Shown here: one piece after another, positions 27,380 to 35,226 of the stretch | Position numbering within the stretch: the first letter of the stretch is position 1 | Layout of the letters: the number at the start of each line of letters is the position of its first letter | Assembly (NCBI RefSeq): GCF_900625105.1 | Contig: NZ_UYYD01000004.1 | Location: 62,001-126,000, forward strand | From: Agathobaculum sp. Marseille-P7918 | GTDB lineage: Bacteria; Bacillota; Clostridia; Oscillospirales; Butyricicoccaceae | DNA: 64,000 nucleotides | Direction of reading: 5' to 3' | Notes under the pieces: generated by a model | What the model was told of the DNA's origin: nothing | Database searches by the model: none | What the model saw: the letters and a program-made list of their open reading frames with translations, nothing else | Program-made: the position numbers and the translations under genes

Positions 27380-28510
27380 ATGGACGTTTTCAAAACGATC
27401 ACGCATTATATCAAAAACACCGACCTGTATTTGGCAATATTGGCACTGATTTGTTCGGGATATGGTATGGTGCTGATCTACTCGGCAACGCTCAATCCCG
27501 CGACGGCGCTCGACGGCAGCACGCGCAACCTGATTGTGCAGGGCGCGGCGATCATCATTGGCTTGGGCGCTTTTGTGGTGATGAGCCTGATCGATCTGGA
27601 AGCGATGAGTGGCTGGTGGAAGATCTTTGTGCTAGTCAACATCGGGTTGCAGTTTTTGCTGTTTACGCCGCTGGGGCAGGAAGTCAACGGCCAGCGCGCA
27701 TGGCTCAATCTGGGCGTGACCAGCCTGCAGCCGGGCGAGCTTGGCAAGCTGATTTTCATCTGTACGCTTGCCGCGCACATTTCCGAAATCAAGGAACACA
27801 TCAGCGAGTGGCGCGGGCTGTTCGTCATCGGCCTGCACACGCTGATTATGATGGGCGCGGTCGTCATCGCGTCCGGCGATACCGGCATGGCGATCCAGTA
27901 TTTCATGATTGCGCTCATCATGCTGTTTGCCGCGGGGCTGTCGCTCAAGTGGCTGGGGGCGGGTGTTGGCCTTGGCATCATCAGCATCCCGATTCTGTGG
28001 AATTTCGTGCTGCAGGATTACCAAAAGACCCGTATCCTCGTGCTGTTTGACCCGTCGATCGATACTGACGCCTCCATGCAGGCGACGTACGGCAAGATCG
28101 CCATCGGTTCCGGCCAGTTTTCCGGACAGGGCTTGACGCACGGCACAATGACCCAGATGCAGCTGGTTTCGGAAAACCAGACCGACTACATCTTTTCGGT
28201 TGCGGGCGAAGAGCTGGGCTTTCTCGGCTGCATGCTGATCATCTGTCTGCTGGCGCTGCTCATTCTGCGCTTGTTTTATGTTTCCTACCGTGCCTCCACC
28301 ACGTTTTCCGCGCTGCTTGCCGTGGGTGTGGGCGGCATGTTCCTGTTCCAGACGTTTATGAACATTTTTATGAACGTCGGTCTGCTGCCGGTTATGGGCC
28401 TGACGCTGCCGTTCTTTTCCTACGGCGGTACCTCAGTTGTGACAATGTATGCCGCGCTCGGTATCGCGGCGGGCGTGCGGATGCGTGAAAAACCATCCTG
28501 GCTGCAATAG
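27380..28510 (+). CDS. rodA: SEDS family peptidoglycan glycosyltransferase (RodA/FtsW/SpoVE family)
   Basis: A 376-residue polytopic membrane protein with about ten helices that polymerises lipid II glycan strands with a class B PBP. SEDS hallmarks are [16 protein letters not shown], the extracellular loop [17 protein letters not shown] and [21 protein letters not shown] second SEDS gene, in the dcw cluster, is the better FtsW, so this one is called RodA (elongation), with SpoVE-like use not excluded. AAAAAGGAGGG precedes the ATG. Confidence 0.88.
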   Translation: MDVFKTITHYIKNTDLYLAILALICSGYGMVLIYSATLNPATALDGSTRNLIVQGAAIIIGLGAFVVMSLIDLEAMSGWWKIFVLVNIGLQFLLFTPLGQEVNGQRAWLNLGVTSLQPGELGKLIFICTLAAHISEIKEHISEWRGLFVIGLHTLIMMGAVVIASGDTGMAIQYFMIALIMLFAAGLSLKWLGAGVGLGIISIPILWNFVLQDYQKTRILVLFDPSIDTDASMQATYGKIAIGSGQFSGQGLTHGTMTQMQLVSENQTDYIFSVAGEELGFLGCMLIICLLALLILRLFYVSYRASTTFSALLAVGVGGMFLFQTFMNIFMNVGLLPVMGLTLPFFSYGGTSVVTMYAALGIAAGVRMREKPSWLQ

Positions 28511-28521
28511 CCCTCACAGAC

Positions 28522-28558
28522 AAAAAAAGAACCGTCCCCACGGGGACGGTTCTTTTTT
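28522..28558. terminator. bidirectional terminator between the rodA-like and dacF-like genes
   Basis: A 7-base A-tract, a GC-rich stem around GACCGTCCCC/GGGGACGGT and a 6-base T-tract form a long symmetric hairpin between convergent genes. Confidence 0.88.
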
Positions 28559-28560
28559 GT

Positions 28561-30123
28561 TTATCTGCGGCGTCTGCGCTGATAGTTGGAATTTTCATAT
28601 CGCGAGCGCAGGTTTTTGCGCTGTCTGCGGCGGCGGATCCCGCCGAAGGTCAGGTTGAACAGGATGTACAACACTACGAATACCGCAAGCACGATCAGGA
28701 TGACCTTGAATACCGTGCTCTGGAAGAAGTTGCTCAGCTTGTCTGCATAATACAGCACGCGGCTCATTTCTACGTCGCTCAGCGCGACCAACTCGACTGT
28801 GCCGTAATCCACACCGTTATAAGAATAGGTGACGCTGCCGATGATGTCGCCCGCCTTGATCGGGGCGTCCACACTTTCCGGCGCGGTGATCACCGGGTTT
28901 TTGGTCAGCTCCTCAATATCCAGATCCTTGGGCACCAGAGAAACCAGATCGTTTTTGGCGGTCAGCACCAGCTTGTCCGTATCGGTGGACAGCGCTACGC
29001 CGATCTGCTTGATGGTATCGCCTTGCTTGACCAGGGTTTTGGAGGTGAAATTCTCAAAGCCCCATTTGCAGAGCGAACTGGTGTCGGTGAAGCTGGCAGC
29101 GATTTCGGGATACTGGGGTGACTGGTCGGCGCTGCCCAGCACGACCGAATACAGCTTGGCGTCGCCGTATTCCGCGTAGCCGACGAAGCAGTTGCCCGCC
29201 TGCGAGGTGTGTCCGGTTTTGATGCCCTTGCAGTACGGATAGGAATAGGAGGCATACGAACTGAAAATCAGCATGTTCGTCGTGTAGATGATGCGCTCTT
29301 CATGCATATTGGTTTTGCTCATTCGATACTGCACGGTGTCAGCGATGTTGGCAAAGGTTTCGTCCTGCATCGCCGCATAAGCGATTTTGTACAGGTCGCG
29401 CGCGGTGGAATAGTGGTCTTCTTCATGCAGGCCGCAGGGGTTGGAAAAATGGGTGCCCGTGCAGCCAAGCTCGGCGGCGCGCGCGTTCATCATATCGACA
29501 AAGTTTTCCCAGCTGCCGCCAACATGGCGGGCCAGCATGTACGCGGCTTCGTTGGCGGAAGGCAGCATGAGCGCATAGAGTAGATCCTCCACCGTGACGA
29601 CTTCGCCCTCTTTGATGTCCGCGTTCGAGCTGTCGGCCGTGACATGCTCGAAGTCAGAAGCCTCCGCGGTGACGGTTTCGCTCAGGTCGCTCACGTTTTC
29701 GAGCGTCAAAAGCGCGGTCATGATCTTGGTGGTAGAAGCCGGATAGCAGCGCGCGTCGGCATTTTTTTCATACAGCACCATGCCGGAGTCCGGGCTGATG
29801 AGCAAAGCGGATTTGGCGGTGATGGAAGGCGCGTTGGCCGCGGCGGCGATGACGTTTGCGTCGTTGTTCTGCGCGGTGGTCGAAGTGCCGTCGGTATCGC
29901 TGTCCGAACTGTCCGTGCCGTCGGAATTTGCGGTATCGCTGTCCGAGTTGTCCGTGCCATCGGAATTTGCGGTGTCGGCCGAATCAGTGGTATCTGTCGT
30001 GTCAGACACGGATTGGTCGTCGTCCGGCGCGGCCAGCGCCTGCGGCAGCGGCACGGCGGCGGACAGTAAAACAAAGCACAGCGCAAGCGCTGCAAAACGG
30101 TTCCATATCATTTTATTTTTCAT
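28561..30123 (-). CDS. D-alanyl-D-alanine carboxypeptidase (DacF/PBP5-like) with Ser/Asp/Thr-rich linker
   Basis: A 520-residue secreted S11 peptidase trimming pentapeptide stems of peptidoglycan. The signal peptide spans residues 1-31, followed by a low-complexity Asp/Ser/Thr/Asn segment (about 34-90) with a 13-residue unit repeated. The catalytic domain has Ser130-x-x-Lys133 (ASTTKIM), Ser189-Ala-Asn191 and Lys302-Thr-Gly304 (GIKTGHTSQAG). A C-terminal membrane helix at about 465-490 is followed by a very Arg-rich tail. The start at 30123 gives the signal peptide; upstream extension is unlike the family. It overlaps the small four-cysteine gene by 11 bases. Proximity to ylbJ suggests a sporulation (DacF) role, but that is inference. 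Confidence 0.92.
   Translation of the reverse strand: MKNKMIWNRFAALALCFVLLSAAVPLPQALAAPDDDQSVSDTTDTTDSADTANSDGTDNSDSDTANSDGTDSSDSDTDGTSTTAQNNDANVIAAAANAPSITAKSALLISPDSGMVLYEKNADARCYPASTTKIMTALLTLENVSDLSETVTAEASDFEHVTADSSNADIKEGEVVTVEDLLYALMLPSANEAAYMLARHVGGSWENFVDMMNARAAELGCTGTHFSNPCGLHEEDHYSTARDLYKIAYAAMQDETFANIADTVQYRMSKTNMHEERIIYTTNMLIFSSYASYSYPYCKGIKTGHTSQAGNCFVGYAEYGDAKLYSVVLGSADQSPQYPEIAASFTDTSSLCKWGFENFTSKTLVKQGDTIKQIGVALSTDTDKLVLTAKNDLVSLVPKDLDIEELTKNPVITAPESVDAPIKAGDIIGSVTYSYNGVDYGTVELVALSDVEMSRVLYYADKLSNFFQSTVFKVILIVLAVFVVLYILFNLTFGGIRRRRQRKNLRSRYENSNYQRRRRR
29893..29970. repeat. two 39-base tandem units in the carboxypeptidase linker
   Basis: Two nearly identical 39-base copies encode a 13-residue Ser/Asp/Thr unit in the extracytoplasmic linker, with a degenerate third start. 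The copies differ at only a few positions, pointing to recent slippage. Confidence 0.75.
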
Positions 30124-30364
30124 CGGTATCCCCCAGCGAGAAGTCAGCATCTGTAAAGTGTCCGCGCAGCGCCGCCGGCTTGGGCGGCACCCGTCGCAGG
30201 GGATCATATCGGAACGCACGGCAGTGGTCCGTGCCGTCCACAACGCCGCGCCGGCGGCAGGCGATGCGCTGGCCGTCGGCCAGCGGCGTGCCATGCGCAC
30301 AGTAGGTGCAGCGCGGTTCGATATCTTTTCGCAGCAGCTTTTTCAGCCTCATGCGTAAGGTCAC
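30113..30364 (-). CDS. small four-cysteine conserved protein
   Basis: An 83-residue cytosolic protein with Cys19, Cys22, Cys36 and Cys48 in a C-x2-C-x13-C-x11-C layout, suggesting a zinc site, and the segment FRYDPLRRVPPKPAAL. Short proteins with this EPRCTYC and YDPLRRVPP pattern are common in Firmicutes but I know no function. It lies between ylbJ (24 bases upstream) and the carboxypeptidase gene (11-base overlap), suggesting one transcript. Confidence 0.8.
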   Translation of the reverse strand: MTLRMRLKKLLRKDIEPRCTYCAHGTPLADGQRIACRRRGVVDGTDHCRAFRYDPLRRVPPKPAALRGHFTDADFSLGDTDEK

Positions 30365-30388
30365 TCCAATCCAGTATTCTGTGACCCA

Positions 30389-31438
30389 TTATATCTTATT
30401 TTTCGCTTTTTTTCCAGACCAAATTGCAAACATCACCAAAAGCAATATCAGGAAGGGAAAGAGATGAGGATGCGGCGCGGCTGCGGCGTCCGTGGGGGCA
30501 AAAGCGGGAAGCGCGGTGGGAAAAACACGCGTCAGCAGGGCGGTCAGCGCAGCGGACAGCGCGCCGTGCAGCAGTTTGCAGGCGGCAAAGCCGCGCATGG
30601 GCAGACCGGCGGGTTCGGCCAGGGCGCGCGCCTGAAACTGCACGGCCAGGCCGCCGAACCCAAGAAGGAAGGAGGTCAGCGTCAGCTTGACGCTGTCCGG
30701 CAGCGGCAGCGGGTCGAGCGCATCCAGCCCCGAAGTCAGCTCGAGCAGGCCGGCGCCGGCGTTTCCATACGGAAGCTGGGACAGCACAGGCTGAATCAGG
30801 TGCAGCAGGATGCAGAAAACCGTCAGGAACGCGGTGACGGTCAGGGCGGTGGCGGCGGCCTGCTGCACGGCGGCGCAGAACATCGCGGAAAAGCTTTGCC
30901 GGGCGGTTTGCTCCGTCGTGCGGGCGGTTGGCGCCGGAAGAACGGGCGCGTCTGCGCGCGCGGCGAACAGGCCGACCAACAGGGCAGCCAGCACATGGAT
31001 GCCGTACAGCACCGCGCCCGTGCGCGCGCTGCCGAATATGCCGAGCCCCGCCAGCCCGATGCAGAAGCCGGGGCTGGCGCAGTTGCAGAAGCAGTTGACA
31101 CGGGCGGCGGTGTCGCGCGCAAGAGCGCCCTGCCGCAGCAGATCGGCGGTGGTCGCCGTCCCGACCGGATAGCCGCCGGTCAGCCCGAGAATGACAGCCG
31201 GTGCGGCGGCGGGCGGCAGGCGGTACAACGCCCAAAGCGGGCGTGCGGCAAGGCGGCTGAGCGCCTGCGCCAATCCGCTGCGTGTCAGCAGGCCGCTGGC
31301 TAGAAAAAAGGGGAACAGCGCGGGCAGCGCCTGTCCGGCGGCAAGCGAAAGCCCGTCGCGCACGCCTTCGGCGCACGCCGCCGGACAGAACAGGAATGCA
31401 GCAAACAGCGCAAGCGAAATCAGCAGTTTCATGGACAC
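30389..31438 (-). CDS. ylbJ: sporulation integral membrane protein YlbJ-like (nucleoside recognition/Gate domain)
   Basis: A 349-residue polytopic protein with eight or so helices. The N-terminal FPFFLASGLLTRSGL, the central GLTGGYPVGTATTADLL and NCFCNCASPGFCIGLAGLGIFG are the Gate-domain features seen in YlbJ and SpoIIIAC-era membrane proteins. Bacillus YlbJ is made in the mother cell and is needed for spore cortex formation. It diverges from yqfC, also a mother-cell gene in Bacillus. It is very Ala/Leu-rich. Assignment to YlbJ rather than another nucleoside-recognition protein is likely but not certain. Confidence 0.8.
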   Translation of the reverse strand: MSMKLLISLALFAAFLFCPAACAEGVRDGLSLAAGQALPALFPFFLASGLLTRSGLAQALSRLAARPLWALYRLPPAAAPAVILGLTGGYPVGTATTADLLRQGALARDTAARVNCFCNCASPGFCIGLAGLGIFGSARTGAVLYGIHVLAALLVGLFAARADAPVLPAPTARTTEQTARQSFSAMFCAAVQQAAATALTVTAFLTVFCILLHLIQPVLSQLPYGNAGAGLLELTSGLDALDPLPLPDSVKLTLTSFLLGFGGLAVQFQARALAEPAGLPMRGFAACKLLHGALSAALTALLTRVFPTALPAFAPTDAAAAPHPHLFPFLILLLVMFAIWSGKKAKNKI

Positions 31439-31468
31439 ACCCCCGATGCCTCAGAATATGCGAGGCAG

Positions 31469-31497
31469 GCAAGTTTGATGCGGCCGATGCATACAAT
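31469..31497 (+). promoter_or_regulatory. predicted sigma-E (mother-cell) promoter of yqfC-yqfD
   Basis: GCAAGTT (31469-31475), a 14-base spacer and CATACAAT (31490-31497) match the Bacillus sigma-E pattern: the -10 at all eight positions, the -35 at five of seven, with the right spacing. It lies 24 bases before yqfC, whose homologue is sigma-E dependent in Bacillus. Confidence 0.72.
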
Positions 31498-31520
31498 AGC
31501 GGGGCAGAGGAGGGACGCAC

Positions 31521-31778
31521 ATGGCGCATGACGGGTTGGGCGAGCTGTTCGACGACCTGCACTACGCGCGGCCTCGCGTGGAGATCATCGGCAACAGCCG
31601 CGTGGTGGTGGAAAACCACCGGGGCATACAGGAGTATGAATCCGGGCTGCTGCGCGTCAAATGCAGCGGCTGCGAGGTGCGCATCGTGGGAGAGGGGCTG
31701 GCGTTGACGGCGCTTTCGTTGGATGAATTGGCGGTGACCGGGACGATCGTCTCGGTGGAGTATACCACAGCGGGATAA
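31521..31778 (+). CDS. yqfC: sporulation protein YqfC (YabP/YqfC family)
   Basis: An 85-residue soluble protein with the family pattern RVEIIGNSRVVVENHRGIQEYESGLLRVKCSGCEVRIVGEGL. Its homologue is made in the mother cell under sigma-E. The exact role is unknown, though it is conserved among spore formers and coupled to yqfD. GAGGAGGG precedes the ATG. It is 18 bases from yqfD. Confidence 0.92.
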   Translation: MAHDGLGELFDDLHYARPRVEIIGNSRVVVENHRGIQEYESGLLRVKCSGCEVRIVGEGLALTALSLDELAVTGTIVSVEYTTAG

Positions 31779-31796
31779 CGGAAAGGGGGCAGGACG

Positions 31797-33017
31797 ATGA
31801 TCGCGCGGCTTTGGCATCTGGCGCGCGGACAGGTGCGCGTGCGCGTGACGGGTGCGAGCCTGCCGCGGTTTCTCAATTTGTGCGCCGCGAAGGAATTAAC
31901 TTTGCGGCGGATGGAGCGTACGGCGTGGGACGAAATGTATGCTACGCTGTCGGTTGCGGATTTCCGCGCGCTGCGGCGGTATATGGGACGCACAGGCTGT
32001 CGGGTGCATATCGTGCAGCGGCGCGGCGCGCCGTTTGTGGCACAGCGGCTGCGGCCGCGCACGGTATTGTGGGGCGGGTTTGCGCTGTTTGTGCTGCTCT
32101 GCTGGGTGCTGAGCGCACATATCTGGTCGATCGAGACGCATATCGACCCGGCGCTCGATCAGGCCGAGGTGATGCAGCAGCTGGAAGAGCTGGGGGTGCA
32201 TGTCGGCGCGCGGATCAGCGCATTGGATACGCGCAGCATCCGTTGGAAGATGCGTGCGATGCAGCCCAATATGACGTTTTTGTCGCTCAATATCCGCGGC
32301 AACAGCCTGACCGTGGAGGCTTACGGGGTGACGCCGCCCGCAGAGAAGATCGATCAGGACGCGGTGGTCAAAGTGGTGGCCGCGCGCGAGGGCGTGGTCA
32401 AGAGCGTCAAGGCGCTCGAGGGGCAGCCGATGGTGCAGGCGGGCGACGCGGTGCAGACGGGCGACACGCTCATCAGCGGTCTGGTGCCGCCCACGCGCGA
32501 AGGCGGCAATTACCGTCTGGCGCATGCGCGCGGCGAGATTGAGGCGTACACCGTGCATCATGTGACGGCGGCGCGTGCGCTCGAGACCGAAAACAAGGCG
32601 TACACCGGGAAAATCAAACGGCAGTATGCGCTGGTTTTGGGAAATCATCGGTTAAATTTATATATTGGGAGTGGAATTGCCGGGGGTACCTGTGATAAAA
32701 TAATAGAAACCAGAATGCTGCGCCTGTCGGACAGCGTGGTGTTCCCGGTGTCGCTGGTCGTGCAGACCTATGTGTTTTACGAGCGCGAGGGGCAAACCGA
32801 TGCGGTGGAGGACCTGCGCGTTGATATGCTGTCGCGAGCGCTCGAGGACATTGCCTCTGGCATCGATGGTTCGGTCACCGAACACAGCGAAACGCTCACC
32901 GAGCAGAACGGCGCGGCGGTACTGGATCTGACCGTGCACGCGGTCGAGCAGATCGGGGTGGAAGCCGTGGACGACAGCACGATTCCGGAGAAGCCGCCGG
33001 AAGAAGATGGGGCATAG
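31797..33017 (+). CDS. yqfD: sporulation protein YqfD
   Basis: A 406-residue protein with one membrane helix at about 89-107, a cytoplasmic N-terminal domain and a large C-terminal domain. The segments VRVTGASLPRFLNLC, CRVHIVQRRGAPF, IDPALDQAEVMQQLEELGV and the GLVPPTREG repeat-like part are typical of YqfD. In Bacillus it is a sigma-E regulon member required for efficient sporulation. A short AT-rich patch (about 32640-32720) interrupts the high GC but keeps the frame. GGAAAGGGGG precedes the ATG. Confidence 0.93.
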   Translation: MIARLWHLARGQVRVRVTGASLPRFLNLCAAKELTLRRMERTAWDEMYATLSVADFRALRRYMGRTGCRVHIVQRRGAPFVAQRLRPRTVLWGGFALFVLLCWVLSAHIWSIETHIDPALDQAEVMQQLEELGVHVGARISALDTRSIRWKMRAMQPNMTFLSLNIRGNSLTVEAYGVTPPAEKIDQDAVVKVVAAREGVVKSVKALEGQPMVQAGDAVQTGDTLISGLVPPTREGGNYRLAHARGEIEAYTVHHVTAARALETENKAYTGKIKRQYALVLGNHRLNLYIGSGIAGGTCDKIIETRMLRLSDSVVFPVSLVVQTYVFYEREGQTDAVEDLRVDMLSRALEDIASGIDGSVTEHSETLTEQNGAAVLDLTVHAVEQIGVEAVDDSTIPEKPPEEDGA

Positions 33018-33227
33018 TAGCCTCCGCGCCGCAGCGCGTATGAAATGGAACCGTGCGGTGTGCCGCGCGGTTCATAAAAACCGGGAGCGTGCATCTCGGT
33101 TTTTATACAGGAAAAGAAAAAAGTTTCGATAGGAACTTTTTTCGATAGAGGCTGCATCCGCAGTATTGCTGCGGTGCAATCCTTCGTCCGAAAGCGTGGC
33201 TTCGGACGAGATTTCAAGGAAAGCAAG
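33018..33227. repeat. hairpin array between yqfD and phoH
   Basis: Five inverted repeats follow one another: 33048-33073, 33074-33106, 33117-33142, 33154-33177 and 33185-33208. The second and third carry A-tract/T-tract arms and can terminate transcription; the last two are GC-rich and lead directly into the phoH ribosome binding site. The layout resembles that at 20028-20226. Confidence 0.75.
33074..33106 (+). terminator. terminator after yqfD
   Basis: ATAAAAACCGGGA pairs with TCTCGGTTTTTAT (one G-U pair, loop GCGTGCA). It would separate the sporulation-controlled yqfCD unit from the housekeeping phoH-recO unit. Confidence 0.7.
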
Positions 33228-34247
33228 GTGCAAACCATAGAAAAGACAATACAGGTGGAGAGAACCGAACTGCTGATTTCGGTTTTCGGCGCATTTGATG
33301 AGAATATCAAGCTGATCGAGCGGGAACTGGGCGTGTCGGTCGTCAGCCGGGGAACCGAACTGAAGATTTCGGGCGAGCCGGCGGACGTCGAGATCGCCGG
33401 GCGCACCATAGAGGCGCTGGTTTCCATGGCGGCGCGGGGCGAGGCCGTCGGCACGCAGACCGTGCAGTATGTCATTGGGCTCGCGCGCGACGGGCGCGAA
33501 GCCGAAGTGCATACCATGAGCCGCGACGTGCTATGCATCACGGCCAAGGGCAAGCCGGTCAAGGCCAAGACGCTCGGCCAGAAACGCTATATGGAAGCCA
33601 TCCGCAAAAATACGATCGTCATGGGCGTCGGCCCGGCGGGCACGGGCAAAACCTACCTTGCCGTTGCCGCGGCGGTCGCGGCGTTCCGGGATAAGCAGGT
33701 CTCCCGCATCATCCTGACGCGTCCCGCGGTTGAGGCGGGCGAAAAGCTGGGCTTTTTGCCCGGCGACCTGCAAAGCAAGGTCGATCCCTATCTGCGGCCG
33801 CTGTATGACGGCCTGTTCGATATGCTCGGCGCGGAGAATTTCGCCAAGTATCAGGAGCGCGGCTCGATCGAAGTAGCGCCCTTGGCCTACATGCGCGGCC
33901 GCACGCTGGACGACAGCTTCATCATCCTGGACGAGGCGCAGAACACGACCCCGGAGCAGATGAAGATGTTCCTCACCCGCTTGGGCTTCGGCTCGCAGGC
34001 GGTCATCACGGGCGATATCACCCAGATTGACCTGCCGGACGGCAAACAGTCCGGCCTGAAGGAAGCGCTGCGCGTGCTTGACGGGGTGGAGGGCATCGCC
34101 CAGTGCTATCTGACCGAAAAGGACGTCGTGCGTCACGAGCTGGTGCAGCGCATCGTCAAGGCATATGCGGAATATGAGGGCAAAAAGGGCAAGGGACGGC
34201 AGCAGGCCAAGCGTCTGCCCGCCCGCCGCAAAGAGGACAAGCGATAA
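33228..34247 (+). CDS. phoH: PhoH-like ATPase
   Basis: A 339-residue cytosolic P-loop ATPase of the PhoH/YbeZ family, thought to act in RNA metabolism with YbeY. An N-terminal KH-like part (about 10-70) precedes the helicase-like ATPase domain with Walker A GPAGTGKT (135-142), Walker B FIILDEAQN (231-239) and GDITQIDLP. The GTG at 33228 was chosen for the AAGGA seven bases upstream and the typical start; a longer frame from 33174 runs through a hairpin. The ybeY gene follows 15 bases later. Confidence 0.94.
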   Translation: MQTIEKTIQVERTELLISVFGAFDENIKLIERELGVSVVSRGTELKISGEPADVEIAGRTIEALVSMAARGEAVGTQTVQYVIGLARDGREAEVHTMSRDVLCITAKGKPVKAKTLGQKRYMEAIRKNTIVMGVGPAGTGKTYLAVAAAVAAFRDKQVSRIILTRPAVEAGEKLGFLPGDLQSKVDPYLRPLYDGLFDMLGAENFAKYQERGSIEVAPLAYMRGRTLDDSFIILDEAQNTTPEQMKMFLTRLGFGSQAVITGDITQIDLPDGKQSGLKEALRVLDGVEGIAQCYLTEKDVVRHELVQRIVKAYAEYEGKKGKGRQQAKRLPARRKEDKR

Positions 34248-34262
34248 AAAGAGGATGCAGAG

Positions 34263-34757
34263 ATGAACCATCAGATCAAAATCGGGTTTGAAACCGAAGT
34301 GGAGGATGCGCAGGGCGTGCGCGAGCTGATCCAGACCTGTGCAACGCGCGTGCTCGAGAGCGAGGGCGTGCCGTTTGACGCGGAGATCGACGTGACTGTC
34401 GTTGACGCGGACGCCATCCGGCAGCTGAACGCCGAATACCGGGACAAGGACGCCGTGACCGATGTGCTGTCCTTCCCGATGTACGAATTTTATAACGGCG
34501 AGCCGCAGGAGGAACTGGATGCCGAGCCGGACACCGGCTGCGTCATGCTGGGCGATATGATCCTGTGCTATACGCGTGCGGTCGAGCAGGCCGCCGAGTT
34601 CGGCCATTCGCCCGCGCGTGAGTGCGGCTATCTGACCACACATTCCGTGTTGCACCTGCTGGGATACGACCACGAGAGGAACGACGAGGATACCCGCCTG
34701 ATGCGCGCCAAGGAGGAGGACAACCTCACCTTCCTCGGCCTGACCAGAGAGAACTGA
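34263..34757 (+). CDS. ybeY: rRNA maturation RNase YbeY
   Basis: A zinc endoribonuclease for 16S rRNA 3' end maturation and ribosome quality control. The 164-residue protein has the HxxxHxxxxxH metal site (His127, His131, His137 in THSVLHLLGYDHE) and the RDKDAVTDVLSFP segment. It is one base from dgkA and next to phoH, the usual order in Firmicutes. Confidence 0.97.
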   Translation: MNHQIKIGFETEVEDAQGVRELIQTCATRVLESEGVPFDAEIDVTVVDADAIRQLNAEYRDKDAVTDVLSFPMYEFYNGEPQEELDAEPDTGCVMLGDMILCYTRAVEQAAEFGHSPARECGYLTTHSVLHLLGYDHERNDEDTRLMRAKEEDNLTFLGLTREN

Positions 34758-34758
34758 T

Positions 34759-35226
34759 ATGGGCAAGAACATCCGAAAACTGCATGAGAGCTTTCAGCAT
34801 GCCCTGCGCGGGCTGGGGCTGTGCATCCAGGGCGAGCGCAACTTCCGTGTGCATATGGTCGCGGCGTTTTATGTGACCGTTTTTGCGCTGATGGGCCGCG
34901 CGAACGCGGCCGAGGGCGCGATCCTGTGTCTTTGCTTCGGCCTGACCATGGGTGCGGAGCTGATGAATACCGCCATTGAGCGGCTGTGCGACCGGCAGGC
35001 CAGCGGATACGACGGGTTTGTGCGCAATGCCAAGGATATCGCGGCGGCGGGCGTGTTCGTGTGCGCGGTCGCATGCGTCGCGGTCGGTGTGTGCATTTTC
35101 CTCGGCGAAGGGGTGCTGTGGACGGCGGTACAATTCCTGCTGGCGCATCTTTGGGCTGTGATGGCGCTGCTGGTGACCGTACCGGCCGCGCTTTGGTTTA
35201 TATTTCATTATGGGAGAATACAATGA
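34759..35226 (+). CDS. dgkA: diacylglycerol/undecaprenol kinase family protein
   Basis: A 155-residue membrane kinase with about three to four helices. The motif ELMNTAIERLCD carries the metal-binding and catalytic Glu residues, with RNFRVHMVAA near the N-terminus. Gram-positive members phosphorylate undecaprenol to feed the cell-wall lipid carrier pool. The tail (about 110-155) has an extra hydrophobic segment beyond the shorter family members. Its stop overlaps the era start (ATGA). Confidence 0.93.
   Translation: MGKNIRKLHESFQHALRGLGLCIQGERNFRVHMVAAFYVTVFALMGRANAAEGAILCLCFGLTMGAELMNTAIERLCDRQASGYDGFVRNAKDIAAAGVFVCAVACVAVGVCIFLGEGVLWTAVQFLLAHLWAVMALLVTVPAALWFIFHYGRIQ

Noticed and set aside
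27352-28050. Second plus-strand frame overlapping the rodA-like gene
   Set aside because: The overlapping frame lacks motifs, while the 27380-28510 frame has all SEDS signatures.
31446-31475. Possible sigma-E promoter for ylbJ on the minus strand (CATATTCT at 31460-31453)
   Set aside because: The -10 matches only six of eight positions, the -35 is poor, and the transcription start would leave almost no leader before the ATG.
30396-31817. Alternative minus-strand frame through ylbJ and yqfC
   Set aside because: It crosses two real genes on opposite strands and its product is low-complexity Arg/Pro/Ala. The 30389-31438 frame has clear membrane helices and Gate motifs.
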